DNA from: Eimeria necatrix
Lineage: Eukaryota > Apicomplexa > Conoidasida > Eucoccidiorida > Eimeriidae
Length of the DNA stretch: 64,000 nt
Assembly: GCF_000499385.1 (NCBI RefSeq)
Contig: NW_013655219.1
Coordinates: forward strand, 62,001 to 126,000
Direction of reading: 5' to 3'
Shown here one piece after another: positions 33,752-46,286 of the stretch. The number at the start of each line of letters is the position of its first letter. The stretch's first letter is position 1. A model generated the notes under the pieces. It had not been told where the DNA came from. It worked only from the letters and a program-made list of their open reading frames with translations, and searched no databases. A program made the translations under genes and the position numbers.

Positions 33752-36700
33752 CTATTGAGTTATTTGTGTATCTTCGGGCAACATAGCCTGAGGTGGTTCT
33801 AGAGACGGTTGTTCTTGCGGCGCGTCTGCGGGCGGGTTTGTGCCTTGAGGTTCTAGAGGCTCCAGAGACTCCTGGAAGTCCTCTGACCCTTGAGTGCTTT
33901 CAGGATTTTCGAGCACTTGAGGTTCTTGATTCCCCGCGCTAAGGCCCTTAGTGTACTCCTCGAATTGAGTTTCGGCAGCACGCTGGCGTTTTTTCACATC
34001 TGCTTTATATCCTGCTCTGCTCTTCTTTCCGGGCTTTATGCTGGCGAATATTGCTTTCAGACGCTGAAGTGGAGCTAGTACTGGTAGCTGTCTCCGCTTG
34101 GCAGAACCTGGAAGCCAACAGCAAGAATATAGCAAGCCAGGAGGAAAAGTGATACGCACAGGCCAACTTCGGCAGTGTTTCAACCATTTTTGTTAGTTTC
34201 ACCGGCAACCTTACGTGCGGCTGCTGACTACTAAAGGTCTTGCTTACCAGTAATGCTTGCAAGCATGATGTCTATCAGTATCTGATAGGGATTCATGAGT
34301 AGTGGGTGCTCTCTGTTGGTGACGGGCCGATTTAGAGTAGTTGTTCTGTAACTGGCCACCCATTTGGCACTTCTCTGTGCTTTTATACTAGGAAGGATTT
34401 CTTGCCAACTTCGTTTCTCCCGCACCCATTTAAGAAAGTCTGAGGTAAGGGTATCGACCATGCCGATTATTGGGAATTCCTGGGCAGTTTTAAAGGCCAC
34501 ATTTGCCACCACAGTATGATCAATGTTGCTGCTGAGTAGCTTTTCATACAGAGCCTTTGTTTCAGCTTCGTATGCTGAGTAACACCAGAGCAACAGGACA
34601 CAGAGCCGCGAAAAATTCAACAGCGAGCACGTAGTACTGCTACACGGCTGAGTCACATGTGATGAAATTCGGATTCATTCCGTTTGCTGCCCTTGCGATA
34701 CGCACCTGCGTCAATTGCTTTCATTACGTCGTGAATGTCGTTCTCGGAAACACTCCTAGCAACATCAGCAAACGAGTGAGACTCATTCATTTTGGTGTAG
34801 AAGCAATCATACCTGAAGAGCTCTTTGTCTAGCACTGTCAAGCTGCTAAATGTCTCATAATCTTCCAGTGCTTTCCCCATGCATTTTTTTTTCAACTGCG
34901 CTGCTTGGTTAACCAGTTCCATAAGCATGTGCGCAAGACCGTAGCGCTCTAATGGTGGCCTGTTTGCGTCGCTCATTAAATTTAAAGCTGCCTTCCTTGC
35001 GATAGTGTCCACGTTTATCTTTGAGCTTTGGCGCAAGCTGTATGCTAGGTCCGCAAGGTCGGTGACTGTGTAGACGTTGCTTAGTTTCATCATATCCTGG
35101 TACGTTATGGGAATATTCTGCTCTCTAGCAGCATCCACAAGGCTGCGCATTTTTTCAGGCAGCACATATCTGTACCAATCCATCAAGAACTGCGGGCCTG
35201 TAAACGCAAAAACAAGAACCTTGTAAATGAGGCTGTGCAACTAAGCAGTGGTAAAAGGCATGCATTGCATTCTCTGCACTAGCATCTCACCATCGAAAGC
35301 GAAGGCAACGAATCTGTGTTTTTTTTCGTTGTTCGTCCCTAAGAGTAAATCGGCTGCAAATGCCAGAGTGTCTGCAGGATTTCCTGGAGGAGAGACCTCC
35401 TCTAATGTGTACTGAAAGGATATCATTTTTGACTCAGAATCGTAAGATCTGAAGCTCAGTCCCCCCAGGCTCTCTCCTAGTTTGTCGACAGTGGCAATAA
35501 GGAGGAAGCGCAACAGGGGGCTAATGTATTTCGCCCTTGACTTCCGTTCGTCCATGTCAGCTCGTCTCTGTTGCAGGAAGCTCAGGTGCTCTGCAAGCGG
35601 CAGCCTGTCAATGTAGATTGTTTGCAGTAATTCGTCAATAGTGACTGTTTCCGCATCCGAAGCAATATAAGCTCGAAGTCTCAACAGGAGGAAACATAGC
35701 CCAAAAGCATCAGATGCAAGGAGTGCATCGTGAGGAAGGGATGTTGTCGATGTGAATGGACGTCTCAGAATGGAGCCAACTAAGGCTGAGCATCTTTCGA
35801 AGTCAGAAGGTCCGTCCTGCAGCGCGATACGAGAAAGGGTTGACGGGATGCTGACACGCTCGAAGAACGTGTTTCGGTGTGCCGTTGCTCTCTCACAGTG
35901 CTCCTGCGGCAAGCACGAGCAGCAAACTCACTGGGAGTCCATCCTGCTTTGCGAGCACGTCCTCAATACGCCTAATTGCATCCACGACCTTGACGGACTC
36001 AGCGGTGTTCACCCCCAGGCCTTTTGGCTCACACTGTGCTTTAACGACAAAAGCATTACGATTTCCAGAGTTCAGGTCTGAAGATGCGCAACGGGAAAAG
36101 CTCGAGCAGCTTTCGTGGACACAAGTGTTAGGAGTGACACTTGCACGCAGCAAATCGACACTGCAAAAGCAAGAGCTCGCTTCTTTGCTATCGTTGATGG
36201 GAATGGTATTGGTACACATCACATCGACGCGCCAACAGCACGAGCTCGAATCGTTGCTACCGTGGATTGGCGGCTATCAGTCAGGACGGGCGCCTTAAAC
36301 ACTTACTGAAACGCAGCATTTCAGCGTCCCTGGGAGTTTGAGGTGGAAGGTGTTTAATAATGTATGCCAAATCAAGACTCGAGTTGAGGAATGTGAGGGC
36401 CTCGGAAGTCAAGTAGCGTAGTTGGAGAGCTTTGTCCACAAATCTACCCGAAGCATCTTGCAGAGCCAGAAGACCCAAAGCCATGCCGATTCCAGAGCCG
36501 CCAGCTGTTTTGAGGACCCATCCTGCAGCGATTTTTACTGTAGCTTGTCCTAACGCCTTCGCGCGCTTCATAAGTTTTTCGTGCTCCTCTGCAGCTCACA
36601 AGGCACAGAGCTAGCCAGTTGATTTTACAGCAAATTCAAAAAGCACTGCTCGCCACATGGCTACTAAAGTGATGTTTTTGAATAAAGATGTCTCACAGCT

Positions 36701-39700
36701 CAGGTGCTCACCTCGTGCAGACGGGGTAAAAGAAGGTGTTGCTCGCACTTGTGTAACCGTGTTGTACATGCTTGGAGGACTATCCAGTATGCCCGTGACA
36801 GATTCCAGTGTCAGAAGCACCTTGCTAAATTCCTCCAGGTCTCCTACTTCGATGAATGTGTTTCGAGGGCTGTCAAGGTCTGGATACGTGGTCACTTCTG
36901 CGAATTTTAGTGCTCCCATAAAGTGAGGACCTTGAATGACCTTGGGAGAAATCCTGTGATCCAAAAATGCGTGAACAAGCGAACATACAAAGGTTCCTGT
37001 GCGAAACCTACAGCTGTGTAGTATGGCAGCGGGCAAAGTGGGAGCTGGATTATGCATAGAAGGAACGGAAATGTACCTCCAGCTTCGCAGCATTGACCTT
37101 CTGTTGCCGAAGAAGCGCCTCATGCGTGCCAAGCAGCTTCTCCACTCAAGATCGACTCTTTCCCTGACTATTTTTGGCAGGATATTAAAGTTGTCTTTGA
37201 ACCTCGTCAGCATGTTCAGCAAGCCCTGCTTTTTTTTGGGCCTTGGAGGCCTGTGCCCTGACACAGACGGGTGCAGCTTCTTCATTAATCTGGCTAATTC
37301 AGTTTCGTCTTCATCTGTCCCCGGAAGGTCGTTTATTTGGTTGTAAAGAACCTCGTATTTATACTTTGCCGCAGTTTTCCCATACTTTTTGGCGGACTTG
37401 AGGAAATAGTCGAGATTCAAATAGGATCTCCACGTCACCTCACCCTTAAGCTCGGCGAGCTTGGTCACAAAAGCAGTGACGTACGTGATTATCTCTTCCT
37501 GAAGAACACGCAGAAACTAAGGCTTGCCATGATTAATGGGGAGACGTCCACGGAAGTTGAGGCGAATCGTGCCACCCGAGTAAAGCACAGGCGTCCGCGG
37601 CTAAGCTGACCTCCGAATCCCCAAGGTCCGCGAGGGAGCCGATTTTCATGAAACGGAAAACCGCACACTTGAGGACTCCTTCCTCAGTAGGTTGTTCCCA
37701 CTGTGAAATGAAGCTGCATTCTGGGTAGAGGACCTTGAGCTGATCAGGGCTAGTTCTGAGTATGTTCATGATGTGGTTCACTTCTTTAAGGAAAAGGTGC
37801 ATGGTTGCTGTCCTCCCAGTGCGATGTTTCTGAATCTTTTTGTAGGCAAAATGAACACTCCCCATCGCAATAAGAAGGGCTGCATCTGAAGCGTTCAAGC
37901 TATGCATTCGAACGATTGCCCTATTCAAAGCGCTCAGCACAATATCCTTCATGGCACCGAACGACTTGGGGAACGTGTACAGCTTTCCATCCAGCATCAC
38001 GGTTGCTTCGGACTGGTCGTAGGCTTGAGTTGAGAGGACGTAAAGAATGTCAAAGAACATTTTTGGGGTCACGTTTTGCAGGAACTCAACTGGGCTGCTT
38101 TTCCAAAATATGGGGGCCCGTCGGTGAAGCAGCATCAATACGCCAGCCAGCTGTAAACAAACCGAAAGAAAACAGTGCTGAATGTGGCCTAAAAACAGTA
38201 TTTGACTATACACTGCTTCTGCAGCGTGTTCCTTCTTTGCGCATATGGGCTAATGATTCTCACTGTCTCCGCAGCGATACGACCCCGCTTGTCTAGAAAG
38301 TGGGCTACGATCGTGTCCCTGATGGCTGATGGGTCATTCTGAATGTCTAGAAGCTCCCTTCGTTCGTCATTGTATTCAATGGAACCTTCCAGCTGTATTG
38401 CAGGCGTAATTTGGGCTTCTGCAAAGTTTTGGTGACGATGTCCTGAGGCTTCTCCACGTCGCTGGCCAGCAGCCACGAAGAATGACAGCGTCCCCTTATT
38501 GCTTTCCTTTACAGTAAAGGAACTATTGCAATCTAGAGGATCTGGCTTGGTGATGCCTGAGAGGCAGTGTTTGCACGCATCTGGTAAACGGAGGTAGGGT
38601 GCGTACAATTTGACTGGAGGAATACACTGCAGCCGTCTGCGCCTCTTGCAAACTTTGTGAGTCATCAGGGTTCTGTTAACTTACTTCTGCCATTCTTATC
38701 GCGTGCAGCAGTAACGAGATCTGCTCAGCGACACAGACAATCAATGCATCTGACAGTGAAGTATATATGTGCTAATTCGACCTACGCTTACTTATAGCAA
38801 CCAGTAGTGAAGTTAACTTACTTCTCACGCTTGATTCATCGTCACCTGCAGGCAAGGCAAAAGGACCACAACAATGGGAAAATATTACAAATATTCATTG
38901 TATTAAACCAAAAACTAGTCACAATGAATGGCATGCGAAAGAGCTAAGCTTAATACCTTGTAGCTGTGGGCTCACCAGTGAACGTCAGCGTTCTGCCATT
39001 TTCGTCGTAGAGGATGACTTTTGCGGTTCCTTCTACGTATTCAAAACGCCTAAATGTTAGCTGTAACAAATCAAATACGATACCACAAGCTTTACATATA
39101 GAACGTTGCCAAGTACAGTTCACCAGGTGAGCATGTGAATCTACATTTCTGTCGTTGGGTGAAGTACCTTGTCAAGAGCAGCTCTGCGCAGGTGCGTTAT
39201 GAATACAGTACTGGAACCTGAAAAAAAAATACGACGCGCAACTTGCATTCTAGTCTCGTCGCCACAGCCTCTGCGGAAGCATCAACGTGCCATTGGATAC
39301 AGCTCCTACCTGCGTTTAAAGCAAGCTGAGCGAGTCTCGCATGATGTTTTAGCCTTTTGTCACTGGTGAACTGAGCCCAATGCTCGAATACCCGCGTGAC
39401 GCCACCATGGGAATGAAATGCGATGTCGTTTTCTGGAGAGGATATCGGAAGGTTCAAAGACACCAGCGACTTGACAATAAACTCGTCTTCATCGATTTCG
39501 CTGGTAACCGTTGTCCCGCATAAGCGCTTCTCCTCCTCCGTTTTCTCTTCTAGAGGCGTCTGGCACTTGGCGATGAGCTCAAATATTTTTATACGTTCTT
39601 CATGCTTCTCAACCTTGGATAACAGAAGCTGGCTATTCAGAAAGCGCTTGTATATATCACCCAGGCCTTTTCGCATGCTGTCCGTCGCCTTGGTTAGAGA

Positions 39701-42478
39701 ATGAAGTGCTGTGGCCTGAGCAGCTGCGCCCTCCCGTGTTTCTCCATTTGTGACCTGGAAGAGCGACAGCGCTCCGGCTGCAACAAGAAGACATTAACAT
39801 ACGGATTAACCATCATGTGGTAGGTTGCTGTCAGCTTTCGGGACCAACCCACTCACCTCGTATTCCGGACCAAGAAACTACAATTGTAGCTTACTTGCAG
39901 TAAATAGGCCATATGCTAGTTTTTCAGCTTCTGAAGCAAACTTTGTCGCTCGAAATAGCTTCCTAGGGAGATGAGAGTCTTCCGTCGCTGCTTGAGCAGC
40001 GCTTCTTCGGGCAGCATGGCGCGCCTCCGCTGCCACCACTTCATCGGCCGGGCTGTTGGCTCCTTCCGCACCGCCCAATGAGTCATTTATTTTTGTTTCC
40101 AGCATCGCTACCGAGGACTCGTAGAAGATCGAGAGAATGTCTGAAATGTACGTCTTGAAGTATTTGAAGTGGTACTGGAGGAGGCGCACCATCTGAAGAA
40201 CTACGCGTTGAGTATACTCGGCTTGCTTTTCTTTGAAATTCTGCACGAATCGCCGGTTATTCGTGCAACTTCGCCGCAGTAATTCCACCTTTTGCGCAGT
40301 GGTAAGTGGCTCATCACCTCCTGAGGCTTCAGGATGTGCCTCAGAGAAAAATTCGAGTGCCTCATCAACAATACTTTCCAGATCTATGTCCTCAGTAGGG
40401 AGCTGAGCCGGTGGGGATTCTCGGGTTTGACTTGAGTGGTCAAATGCGCTGGATCTTAGGGCTTGACAAGCCTTCACATATGCATTCGCACTGCTTATGT
40501 ATTTGCGAACTACGCGGTGAAACGAACGGCTGAATTCTGCAGCGCCAATGAACAGTCCCTCGGCAAGCGCCCACGAACCACCTCCACCTCCACCGGATAG
40601 GGCACTCTTGAGCTCGTCGGCCTCCTCCCACTGCTTTTCAACGTTGACAGCATGCATTTGGAACAAAATAGTCGTAAGGACGACTGCATCTCGTTTCAGG
40701 AGACGATCCATTAGTCCGCTGCCAATTGGGTCCCCTCTCATTGCTGAAAAATACGAATGGGAACACAATTCGCCCCATAAGAAGGCAGACACTTCTTCTG
40801 TGTATTTCATGAAGGCCTTTAGCGGTTTGCGTACCGATTGTCTTGGATTTGAATGCTTGATATGCTCTTGCTCCTCTTCTTGCCATTCGAAAAATAGGCT
40901 TGAGCGCGTTGGCAGCAGACTGAATGATTCGCGTTTTACAAATTACCCCAATAAGCAAGGCAAAAATGCCCTTAAAGTTGACCAAAGATTGTTGGAAGAC
41001 CAGAAAGTATGACCGCACAAGCCCCTTCATAATGCTCCCAAGAATGCCGCCGGGATAGACTACGGTATAGGGCGCAATGGTGTTGACTCTATGAGCAAAT
41101 GAAAAACAGCTACTCTTAACCTCACTGGAAAACAAACCGGACACTCCACCAATCGTGTCCTCAAATGCCTGAACAACAGTATTCTTTAACGTGACAATTG
41201 GGTGGTTCAGGAAACTTTCGGTCCAAGAGTACAGCGGGAGAGCTGCAAAACAAGACGCAATTAGACGATTTTTTACCTGTGAATAACTAGTGGCCAGTTG
41301 TGCACTGGTACTCTTTAGCCACGCCACGCTGCTGGTGAGGCCTTTTTTTCCCCTGGAATTCCAGCTTTTTGTGGTCGCCGGCAATAGTGTAGCACTCACT
41401 TTTTGATGCCATAATTAACTCCAGAGCAGATGTCCCTGCCTTTGCTTGCAGCAAAGCCTGCGTCAGTTCCTTCATGTGCTTCGCGTACTGGCGCCTCTCA
41501 GAGCCTAACAGTCTTGACCGCAGCGGGAATGCGCGCTCCAGTGACAGCTGCGCAAGAAGCTTTGCAGCGCTCTCTGGCTTTTCTGAATACACACACATTT
41601 CCGGCGAAGCATTTGCGCCCTTCAGAGGACAGATAAAGGGATTTTCGTTCCTTTCTGTCCCTTATTTTCTATTTCTGCCCCCCTTGCTGTCATATTTTGT
41701 CTCTTCGTGTTCCTATCTTTTCTTTTCATCTTGCAAGCATGCCACAAATGATTCTATTTGAGTAATGAGCGCGTACTGCGGTAGCGTAGCCTGGAGCCGT
41801 TCGCAATCTTTTCCAGCTGCTTCACCGTCCGCAGCTTTTGTTCCAAGCTCGCAATGGAGTATCGCAACCACGGATTAGTCAAGTGCAGAGTCCTGACGAA
41901 GCCTCGAGAATATATATACTTTGATGCTGTCATTACAGAGACACAAACGCCACAAAAATATGTAGGTGAACCTGCAGGCCTACATGTAGTCCTTGGAGAC
42001 TACGACAGTCTAGACGTACCTCTTTTGAATGCGTGAACCAGCGCATGTGAGGATTGCATTATGAATTCTTGGTCTAGTAAGCCAACCCACATGGTCTTTT
42101 CTCCGCCTTGCACAAAGCTAGTCTCATTTGCTTCAAAGCCAGGTATCCTGTGTCCTGGAGCACAAGTTGTAGGCCTCTCAGACAAATAAATATACATGTA
42201 CACGCATGCGTATTTACATATTGCTCCACAGACACGTCTATGCGAACAAGCATACTTAGGTATTCAGTACTTCTGCAGCATCACCCCGCCTCACCGTTCA
42301 AAGAAGAACCGTTGAGCGGTGGCAAAGAGTCCTGGGAAAAGTTGTGTGATGCGATGCTTTTCTCGACAGGGGTCGCCACAGCATTCATTAAAAGAGCGTA
42401 AAACAACATAAAGGCGCACGTGCGTTCTGGAAGCCGCACCCCCCAGAGCGGAGGTGATACCCCGGTGCTTGAAGCCAT
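33752..42478 (-). CDS. Large secreted protein, RON3-like, 19 exons, ~2136 aa
   Basis: Exons in transcript order: 42478-42295, 42154-42020, 41582-41400, 41242-40835, 40743-39895, 39777-39310, 39217-39168, 39060-38976, 38845-38822, 38720-38685, 38652-38207, 38150-37611, 37498-36712, 36588-36307, 36077-35932, 35903-35291, 35197-34706, 34574-34248, 34107-33752. Every junction is GT...AG and phases agree throughout, giving exactly 2137 codons. Exon 1 encodes a signal peptide (CAFMLFYALLMNAVA). Hydrophobic segments lie in exon 4, around residues 205-280 (TVVYPGGILGSIMKGLV, FKGIFALLIGVIC). The remainder is long and helical, with a Gly run in exon 5 and a C-terminal Gln/Glu/Pro tail (ESLEPLEPQG). Plasmodium RON3 is also a ~2200-residue rhoptry protein with a signal peptide and early membrane segments; that match in architecture is my only basis for the name. 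RON5 is an alternative. Two exons are only 24 and 36 nt, and two introns only 28 and 32 nt. Confidence 0.75.
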
Positions 42479-44755
42479 TGCCGTAATGCGTTTCCAAGAC
42501 TGAGTTGAGAGACTGAGTCGAGTGCAAAGTGCAGAGACATATTTCCATGCAGTCTGTACAATGCACTTGACACCCCTATGGGGTTATGCGCCAGCAGATG
42601 CTCATCATTCCCCATCACTCGAATGCAAAGCCTTCATTAGAGAGCTAACGGCGAAGAAGCACCTCTCACTGAGTCAGCTCGTTGCGCTCACCTGTATCAG
42701 ATGCCTAATGACGACAGTCTCCAGGTGCAGCTGGAGACGGTCCAGTGGTCACGGAGACAGTAGTGTTGGAACACCTCCAGTGACACCTTAGGTTGCAAGA
42801 GCTTCATAGGAAGATTCCTAAACAGGCGACGTCTTTTCGCCCATTAAAAAGCTCGAAAGCCCCTTGAAAAACTATGAGAGCATGTTTTCTCCCAAAATCT
42901 ATTCGGTCTTGGTGCCAGGTTTGCGGAGACCCGAAGCGGAGACAGGCAGTGTAACCTGAGGCTCAACAGGAGGCCCTGTTCCACTGCAAAGTACACACAA
43001 GACACAGGCTCTTCTTGAGCTACTGAGTAGCATAGAAAGAAAATACAGTCAAATGGTGGACAATGAAAATGTTACTGGCCTTGCATCGCACCTGCTGAGG
43101 TTGAGGCGGCGTCTTGGTGGTCTGTTCTACTGCTGCCCAGCAGGACGAGGCAGTCGGCAGCACCGTAACAGCAGCCAGGGCTCCTGAGCCGATGAATTAG
43201 AGCCACAACAATTCGAAGACAAGTAATCTACGTAATTATGTGCAGGCAAAATTGTCTGAGTATCATGAGGTGGCCTCTCCCTGTGCTGGCCTTGGACAAT
43301 GACGCGCCTTGGCCTGCCCAACAGACGAGGTCATTACCAGCTCCTTTGTCTTGTCTCCACCATATTTAGGTATTTTACACATTTTTTTATCATTAAAAAA
43401 ATAATTTAGTTTTATATTTGGGTTTATGGAAAGGTTTGAAGGCGTGTTGTGCCTCAATTTTGATATGTTGTTTGACCTGAGGAACTGAGCCAGTCCGATC
43501 CGGCGCGTGCAGGCAGCTCTCGGCATGCCGTGCACAGCATTCCTCACACTGTGGAATTCAATATTTGGAAATTATAAATTATGCACCTCAGTACAAGCAG
43601 AGTACTCGAACTACCGGAGGTTGCACTTTTACTCTAGGGGGTCCCAAAGCAAATGCTGCCGGTTTGAGAAGGCGCCCACAAGCAGGGGACCAGAGGGACC
43701 TTTGGTCCCTTGCGTATTCAGTTTTGTTCCGTTAGAGTCCTACTACACAGGCGAAGCACCAAAAGGCGATGTCATTTTATAATGCGTTTGAAGAAGGATG
43801 GGTTATATAGCATTGAAATAATACATGCCTTAGGATTCACTCACTAGCATCTGAGGCTTCGCTGCATTTCAGCTTTGCCCTGCAATGACCCCTTGTTCAA
43901 ATGAAAGACGTATCCGACTACTGCTCCTACAGTAAATCAGTAAAAAACTAGTAAGTGCCTTGTTTTTCAACTTCCATGGGAGCAAGGTATCTTCAGGCAG
44001 TGGAAGTGATTAGAGCGAACACGTGAAGCCTGCAGTGGGTCCTCTTGGACAAATGTGTGCATCTCTTTTGCACAAATTTTCGTACTTCTGGCTTGCATTT
44101 CAGGACGTATTTAAGTGTCTTCTCTTGGTTTCAGCATCAGCAGATGCAAAATCGACTGTGCGTCGAAGCATCCGCTGGCTTCGCGAGGCGGACATCTCCT
44201 CCCCCAGCCGAGCTCTTGGACCCCTATTCATCCCCAACTTTTGCCAGAATATTTTCATGTAGCTTAGACTTCAGCAGAGCTGCAAACTTGATGCAGTGCT
44301 GAAACTGTGACGGAGTGCTGATAGGGTTAAAATGGTGCAGGCCTCGCAGGGGAGGGCAACAAGCTACAAAGCGCTTAGAGCTCCAAATTTGAATGTCTGG
44401 TCAACAAAACATGCTCAAAATACAGCGCTTCGACCCCGTCGACTGTCTTAAAAAAATGAAATACTTGCTCATACACCGGAAAAAAGTAGCAGTGGCGTGA
44501 AACTTCTCCCTTTCAGCAGACATCTTAGAGAGGCACTGATCGAATGTCAGCAAGCTTTCCTGTACCTAACAGTGTGCGATAATTTCACCAACGTTTGAAG
44601 CATCTCCGTCACCAATGACTGTAAGTGGCCAGACGTGACCCCACAACAGGAACACTTATTTGACATTGCAGCCCGTACGATTCCGGCCATGGACTTCTGA
44701 TTAGCCACGTAGGTCTTAGAGACTAGTGATTTGGGCTTAGCCTTCACACTTCTGT
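42479..44755. other. Intergenic region, nothing supported
   Basis: Holds the promoter of the RON3-like gene at its left end. The short frames (longest ~94 codons at 43263-43547) lack motifs and good splice sites. An A/T-rich patch lies near 43380-43430. Confidence 0.4.
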
Positions 44756-45181
44756 TCACGAAAATTGCTTACAGTAAAGTAAGAACGCCATTACTTGCCA
44801 ATAAAACATTACTAATTGTACGCAGGTGAAAGAGATACTGTATTCTAGAATAGAAAGGTGCAACGGGAGAAATAAAATAAAAATGCTTTCGTTTTTTTTG
44901 TTAATACGCAAGTTGCACAACCCGTAGAGCACCAACAGCATCACAGCCGTCATAAGTGGGGGCCTAGTAAGCACAAGGAAATCGTAGCTACCGAGGACCA
45001 TTTGCCTTCTAAAGGTTTTTCCAGGAGGCGAAATGCTCCTAGGCCCCAGACGCGTTAATCGTGGAAACAGCTGCAGTGACGTTGGAATCGTTCTAGCTGT
45101 GGGATGAAGAAGGGCATGCGCGTAAGCTGCCACATAGGCATTGCTGCACTTCCATTGGGTCTGCTAAGTCCCCATATGCGT
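44756..45181 (-). CDS. Possible small membrane protein or terminal exon
   Basis: A minus-strand frame ends at 44756 and is open back to about 45180, just after a CTTAG that could be a splice acceptor. It reads KCSNAYVAAYAHALLHPTAR, then a basic region, then a hydrophobic segment (LMTAVMLLVLYGLCNL) and a second one. The composition of the first 90 residues is protein-like; the tail after LRINKK is less convincing and may be intronic. No family is recognised. It lies head to head with the plus-strand gene at 45226. Confidence 0.25.
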
Positions 45182-45225
45182 ACATTTTCCGCTGTGCCCT
45201 TTTTTTCTTGGTTCCCTGAGTAACA

Positions 45226-45682
45226 ATGGCTGTGCTGCACTTAGATCAGACCTACCCAGGAAAAATTAAATTCATGAGAGAGCAACTGCTGGCTGCAAGC
45301 AACCAACTCAGTTGGGTATGCTTACCTATTATGAGTACACCTTTACACTCCAGGGGTCCTTTGACCCTACCAGTTCTCGGAGCTGCTGTTCGGCCCCCAT
45401 TGTTTGCAAGCCTTTGTTGCCAGCGCAATACATGCTTTGCTTACGATTATTTTCACGATCACTAAATACACTTTAGTGTCTCCTCCTACTATTGGACTCC
45501 CGCACATGGTGCCAAAAAACGAAATAAAGCGTTTCATTGCAGAGGTGACGCAGGATTCGCTGAGCCGCGCGGTCAAGCGGCAACCGGCCAAGTTGGTATT
45601 AACAAATTTCAAGCAATGCTTAGAGTGTGCCGATATCTTCGCGCGATGCTTCAGTTGTCAAGAACTATCTCAAGCCGAGTAA
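45226..45682 (+). CDS. Small hypothetical protein, two exons, ~132 aa
   Basis: The model is exon 1 at 45226-45315 (MAVLHLDQTYPGKIKF ...) and exon 2 at 45374-45682, with a 58-nt intron that starts GTATGC and ends CTACCAG; both sides are phase 0. The joined protein has a hydrophobic stretch near residues 43-65 (FVASAIHALLTIIFTI), then a basic and Cys-containing C-terminus (NEIKRFIAEVTQDSLSRAVK ... CLECADIFARCFSC). I do not recognise it. It ends 18 bp before the stop of the convergent gene at 45701, so the two 3' UTRs must overlap. Confidence 0.55.
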
Positions 45683-45700
45683 AATCTCGGCTAAAATATA

Positions 45701-46286
45701 CTAGTCATTCAATTCGTTCACAGCAGCTAGAGCTCCGACAGATTCCACGAGCTTGGCTAATTTTTGCTGCAGAAGGTCACTTTCCACTAGGCAACAAGCG
45801 CATTTTTCAAGGAAGACCTCAGCTGCAAGTTCATCTACATTTTCCCTTGCCTGTACAGTCGCACCACAGGGTTGCCTATTTGAACATAACTGCACTAAAA
45901 ATAAGGTACCTCTAGGGCGTCAGTGCAGTCTCGCAAAAAGCAGCCAGTCACTGTCGAGATTTTGCGCTGTCAGTGTACCTCAGTTATCCACTTCATATGC
46001 TCCTCAACGGACTCCAAAGTCTCAACAGATCTCCTCGATTTTTCCGGCGTCTCAGAGTCGTGGGAGATCCTACAGATTGAAGCACACGTAGTCGTTGTTT
46101 ACCAGGGGTGATCTATGTGGTCAGTTGAGGTAGGCAGCTGCAGAGTACTCACGTATCTTGAATGGCATGGCCTCCGTAGTGAATATCGTCATTATCGTTT
46201 CCTTGTGGCGGTGGAAGTGCCGTTTGTGGATTTAAACTGAGTTCCCTGTGTCCTTCACTCCCAGTTGCCTTGGTGGTGTCCCCCAT
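45701..46286 (-). CDS. Small coiled-coil-like protein, three exons, 124 aa
   Basis: The model, in transcript order, is 46286-46153, 46069-45979 and 45850-45701; introns are 83 nt (GTGAGT...CTGTAG) and 128 nt (GTACAC...GTACAG). Phases match at both junctions and the total is exactly 125 codons. The protein starts MGDTTKATGSEGHRELSLNP, has a Pro/Asn/Asp-rich stretch, then a continuous helical region across the last two exons (SVETLESVEEHMKWITEA, LLQQKLAKLVESVGALAAVN) with heptad-like Leu/Val spacing. This size and shape fit a small subunit of a multiprotein complex, such as a BLOC-, dynactin- or kinetochore-type subunit, but I cannot name it. Confidence 0.65.

Noticed and set aside
41243..41276. 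34-nt GT...AG intron candidate in the RON3-like gene
   Set aside because: Removing it joins incompatible frames (a TAG lies just upstream in the needed frame). The longer intron 41243-41399 fits the phases.
33752..42478. RON2 as the identity of the 19-exon gene
   Set aside because: No C-terminal pair of membrane segments with the Cys-loop that binds AMA1 was seen; the hydrophobic segments are near the N-terminus instead.
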